In this document: positions 61,775 to 64,000 of the stretch, piece by piece
Layout of the letters: each line of letters starts with the position of its first letter
Position numbering within the stretch: the stretch's first letter is position 1
NCBI GenBank assembly: GCA_002399285.1
Contig: DHDI01000013.1
Coordinates: 58,497-122,496, forward strand
Direction: 5' to 3'
Origin: Thermoanaerobacterales bacterium UBA4880
Lineage (GTDB): Bacteria > Bacillota > Thermoanaerobacteria > Thermoanaerobacterales > UBA4877
Length of the DNA: 64,000 bases
The notes under the pieces: model-generated
The model's database searches: none
What the model was told of the DNA's origin: nothing
The model's input: only the letters and a program-made list of their open reading frames with translations
Position numbers and translations under genes: made by a program

Positions 61775-63177
61775 AGCAGCTTATAATCGATGCTTATACG
61801 GGACAGAGAAGGATAACGCTGGCCGAAGACGGCGACATATTGGAATACAGGGTCGACCCGGCGGAAAAGCTCTATGGGAATATCTACAAGGGCAGGGTGA
61901 TAAATATCGTACCCGGCCTGGAAGCTGCCTTTGTAGATATCGGCTATAAGAAAAATGCTTATCTGCCTATGAAAAAGGGACTCATGGATAATATATCCCC
62001 GGGCAATTTCGCTATCGTGCAGGTGGTGAAGGAATCCATAGGGAATAAGGGGCCAAAGCTGACGATGGATATCACGCTCCCCGGAAAATATTTGGTGCTC
62101 ATGCCGCTTTCCGATAATATAGGCATCTCCCACAGGATAGATACGGAAGAGGAGAAGAAAAGACTAAAGGAAAAGGTCAGGCGGATAAAGCCGGAGGGCA
62201 TGGGCATCATCATAAGGACCAATGCGGTCAATGCCGGGTACGAAGAATTGTGCGCGGACATGAAACAGCTGACTGATAAATGGACTCAGATACTGAGCGT
62301 ATATGAGATGTTCACGGTACCTGTGCCTATTTACAAGGATATAAGCTCATTGGAAAATTCCCTGATGGATATGGTCACTTCCGACGTAGATGAGATCGTG
62401 GTGAACAGCGCGGACGACTTTGAGTATCTGCACGGCTATTTATCCGATGAAATGCCGGAGTATCTGCCCAAACTCAAGATGAAGCCCGATCCCGATATTT
62501 TTAAAAGCTATGGCGTAGAGGACAGTATCGAAAACATATTCATGAGGAAGATAAACTTAAAGAGCGGGGGCTATATTGTCATTGACAATACCGAAGCCCT
62601 TACCGTGATAGACGTGAACAGCGGCAAATTCACTTCCATGGGAAGTCTTGAGGAGACGGTACGCGCCATTAATTTCGAGGCGTCTAAGGAGATAGCGAAG
62701 CAGATCAAGCTGAGAAATATAGGCGGGATAATAATCATCGATTTTATCGATATGGAGTTGGAAGAAAACCGCAGCGCTCTGCTGGAATACATGAAGGAAC
62801 AGGTCAAAAGCGACAGGGTGAAGACCAATGTGGTCGATATGACGTCCCTCGGGCTTGTGGAGCTGACCAGAAAGAAGGGGAAGGATACGAATGAAAGCTT
62901 CTTTGTGGATCAATGCCCGTATTGCCATGGCAGGGGATGGATATTCACCGGCGAATATCTGCTGAGCAAGATCAAGCGCAAAATAATAAGGCTCGCGCAG
63001 AGATTTCCAGGCCGGGCCATCGTGGTGGAACTGAATCCGTTTACGATCGAAGAGTTTACGGAGGGCAACATGTTCCTGGTGGATCTGCAAAACGTATCGG
63101 ATTCTGAAATAATCATCCGGGACAATAAGGATCTGACCCTGGACAGCTATAAGATCCATCTTGAAGACGGGGAATGA
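61771..63177 (+). CDS. rng: Ribonuclease G/E family endoribonuclease
   Basis: A 468-residue single-strand RNA endonuclease. An S1 domain (about 35-115) follows the short start. The DNase I-like catalytic region has aspartates in 'VIDVNSGKF' near 272 and 'IIIDFIDME' near 318, and the zinc-link CPYCHGRG is near 380. At this length it is RNase G-like, without the long RNase E tail. I chose GTG 61771, which overlaps the preceding stop by 4 bases; GTG 61765 is also possible. Confidence 0.92.
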   Translation: MKQLIIDAYTGQRRITLAEDGDILEYRVDPAEKLYGNIYKGRVINIVPGLEAAFVDIGYKKNAYLPMKKGLMDNISPGNFAIVQVVKESIGNKGPKLTMDITLPGKYLVLMPLSDNIGISHRIDTEEEKKRLKEKVRRIKPEGMGIIIRTNAVNAGYEELCADMKQLTDKWTQILSVYEMFTVPVPIYKDISSLENSLMDMVTSDVDEIVVNSADDFEYLHGYLSDEMPEYLPKLKMKPDPDIFKSYGVEDSIENIFMRKINLKSGGYIVIDNTEALTVIDVNSGKFTSMGSLEETVRAINFEASKEIAKQIKLRNIGGIIIIDFIDMELEENRSALLEYMKEQVKSDRVKTNVVDMTSLGLVELTRKKGKDTNESFFVDQCPYCHGRGWIFTGEYLLSKIKRKIIRLAQRFPGRAIVVELNPFTIEEFTEGNMFLVDLQNVSDSEIIIRDNKDLTLDSYKIHLEDGE

Positions 63178-63227
63178 GCCGGTTTTCCCTGACGTTGACA
63201 AGGAACGGACCTTATGTTAGAATACTA

Positions 63228-63296
63228 AAGGTAAACCGCTCGGAAAGGGTTTTAAATCGGTACCTGTTTCCGGCGAGTCTTTGATGGGGAGGTTTT
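63228..63296 (+). ncRNA. L21 ribosomal protein leader
   Basis: The segment ACCGCTCGGAAAGGGTTTT...GGTACCTG..TTCCGGCGAGTCTTTGATGGGGAGG matches the Firmicutes L21 leader as I recall it, a structured 5' UTR thought to bind a product of the operon and repress translation. It ends with the GGGGAGG site of rplU. Confidence 0.75.
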
Positions 63297-63299
63297 AAA

Positions 63300-63614
63300 G
63301 TGTATGCAGTGATTGAGACCGGAGGCAAGCAATACAGAGTGGCCGAAGGCGACGTTGTGAAGGTGGAAAAGCTTAATGTAGGCGAGGGCGACGACATCAA
63401 CTTAGACAGGGTGCTTCTTGTCAAAAAGGACGACGAGAGCGTGACCGTCGGCACACCCGTTGTGGAGGGGGCCAGCGTGGATGCAAAAGTGCTGTCTCAG
63501 GGCAAGGCGCCTAAGGTGATCGTGTATAAATATAAGGCAAAGAAGAATGAACGCAAGAAAAGGGGACATAGGCAGCCTTATACGGAACTGCAGATAAATA
63601 AGATAAACTTTTAG
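63300..63614 (+). CDS. rplU: 50S ribosomal protein L21
   Basis: A 104-residue 50S subunit protein with the family start '[14 protein letters not shown]' and the basic end '[22 protein letters not shown]'. The start is GTG 63300 after GGGGAGG. First gene of rplU-prp-rpmA and preceded by the L21 leader. Confidence 0.98.
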   Translation: MYAVIETGGKQYRVAEGDVVKVEKLNVGEGDDINLDRVLLVKKDDESVTVGTPVVEGASVDAKVLSQGKAPKVIVYKYKAKKNERKKRGHRQPYTELQINKINF

Positions 63615-63616
63615 AT

Positions 63617-63946
63617 ATGATAAATGTGGAAATCCTTAAAAAGGATGAACATATCGAGCGCATAGCCGTTACGGGACATGCCTTATATGCGCCCTATGGA
63701 GAGGACATAGTCTGCTCCGGGGTGTCGGCTTTGTGCCAGGCGTGTGCGGAGTCCTTGCTCAAGCTTACCAAGGGGAAATTCGATGTCGGCGTTGACAGCG
63801 GAGATTTTTATATAGCCGTGATCGATCATGGCGCAAAAGAGAATGCCGTGAAGGTGAACGTCCTTTTGGATGGCCTGGCCATAGGGCTTAACAGTATTGA
63901 GGAGAGTTATCCTAATTATGTTAAGGTGAAGGAAAGGAGGATTTAA
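63617..63946 (+). CDS. prp: Ribosomal-processing cysteine protease Prp
   Basis: A 109-residue protease (formerly YsxB) that removes the N-terminal extension of L27 in Firmicutes. The catalytic pair is H21 in 'TGHALYAPYGEDIVCSG' and C33 in the same stretch. It starts 3 bases after rplU and lies between L21 and L27, the conserved order. Confidence 0.95.
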   Translation: MINVEILKKDEHIERIAVTGHALYAPYGEDIVCSGVSALCQACAESLLKLTKGKFDVGVDSGDFYIAVIDHGAKENAVKVNVLLDGLAIGLNSIEESYPNYVKVKERRI

Positions 63947-63948
63947 GA

Positions 63949-64000
63949 ATGATGGATCTTCAGCTTTTTGCACATAAAAAAGGTATGGGAAGCACGAGAA
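63949..64000 (+). CDS. rpmA: 50S ribosomal protein L27, 5' part (cut by window end)
   Basis: The first 17 codons, MMDLQLFA then HKKGMGSTR, match L27. The N-terminal LQLFA extension is the site cleaved by Prp in Firmicutes, which exposes the mature start at His-Lys-Lys-Gly. GGAGG lies 7 bases before the ATG. The rest lies beyond the window. Confidence 0.95.
   Translation, partial: MMDLQLFAHKKGMGSTR

Overview
The window reads as a chromosomal segment of an anaerobic, spore-forming Gram-positive bacterium of the class Clostridia. The reasons are strong AGGAGG-type ribosome binding sites, many TTG and GTG starts, sporulation genes (yunB, a SpoIVFA-like M23 protein), a complete Rnf complex in the clostridial order C-D-G-E-A-B, a c-di-AMP receptor and a ydaO-type c-di-AMP riboswitch, and an L27 precursor with a Prp cleavage site. 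No CRISPR array, insertion sequence, phage or origin was seen. I do not name a genus.

Layout. 0.25-9.7 kb: a small unknown protein, a class A penicillin-binding protein, a rubredoxin-like protein, a TetR regulator divergent from a two-gene flavin/iron-sulfur oxidoreductase operon, and a BlaI/BlaR1-type pair with its operator. 9.9-15.7 kb: tyrS, yunB, thpR, a DegS/DegU-like two-component pair and an M18 aminopeptidase. 16.1-22.8 kb: a visibly AT-rich operon for a mannose-family PTS (IIB, a fused IIC-IID, two class I mannose-6-phosphate isomerases, IIA), followed by an RpiR-type regulator. This is the most distinct accessory block. 22.9-31 kb: envelope and possible spore-surface genes (CAP protein, DUF3343 protein, Asp-box propeller protein, proline/cysteine-rich protein, GT4 glycosyltransferase, PHP phosphoesterase, ferredoxin, DUF4015 protein), the c-di-AMP receptor, and a decayed stalk-domain gene. 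31.2-42.7 kb: two tRNA-Leu genes, aroC, an L,D-transpeptidase, polA-coaE, a lytic transglycosylase, a nicotinate phosphoribosyltransferase, a riboswitch-controlled NlpC/P60 hydrolase and typA. 43-48 kb: the rnf operon. 48-64 kb: a Gx-transporter gene, DUF4321, maf-radC-mreBCD-pbp2-minCDE-rodA-mgsA-M23-radical SAM-DUF2344-rng-rplU-prp-rpmA, the conserved Firmicutes cell-shape and division cluster running into the L21/L27 operon.

How the genes work together. Much of the window builds and remodels peptidoglycan: two PBPs, RodA/MreBCD, Min, L,D-transpeptidase, SLT, NlpC/P60 and M23 proteins. c-di-AMP probably ties part of this to cell-wall and osmotic status, through the riboswitch upstream of the NlpC/P60 gene and the receptor at 29.9 kb. 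Rnf couples ferredoxin and NAD redox to an ion gradient. The PTS block imports a hexose as its 6-phosphate and isomerises it to fructose 6-phosphate.

Points most worth a second look: the fused IIC-IID with two isomerases, one carrying an N-terminal kinase-like domain without a phosphate-binding loop; a 12-bp inverted repeat that would hide the ribosome binding site of the L,D-transpeptidase gene only in read-through transcripts; a perfect 14-bp palindrome made of the Shine-Dalgarno sequence and its complement directly before the M23 start; a ferredoxin with an aspartate in place of one cluster cysteine; the absence of a SpoIVFB-type protease beside the SpoIVFA-like gene; and a BlaR1-type protein with no recognisable penicillin-binding sensor.
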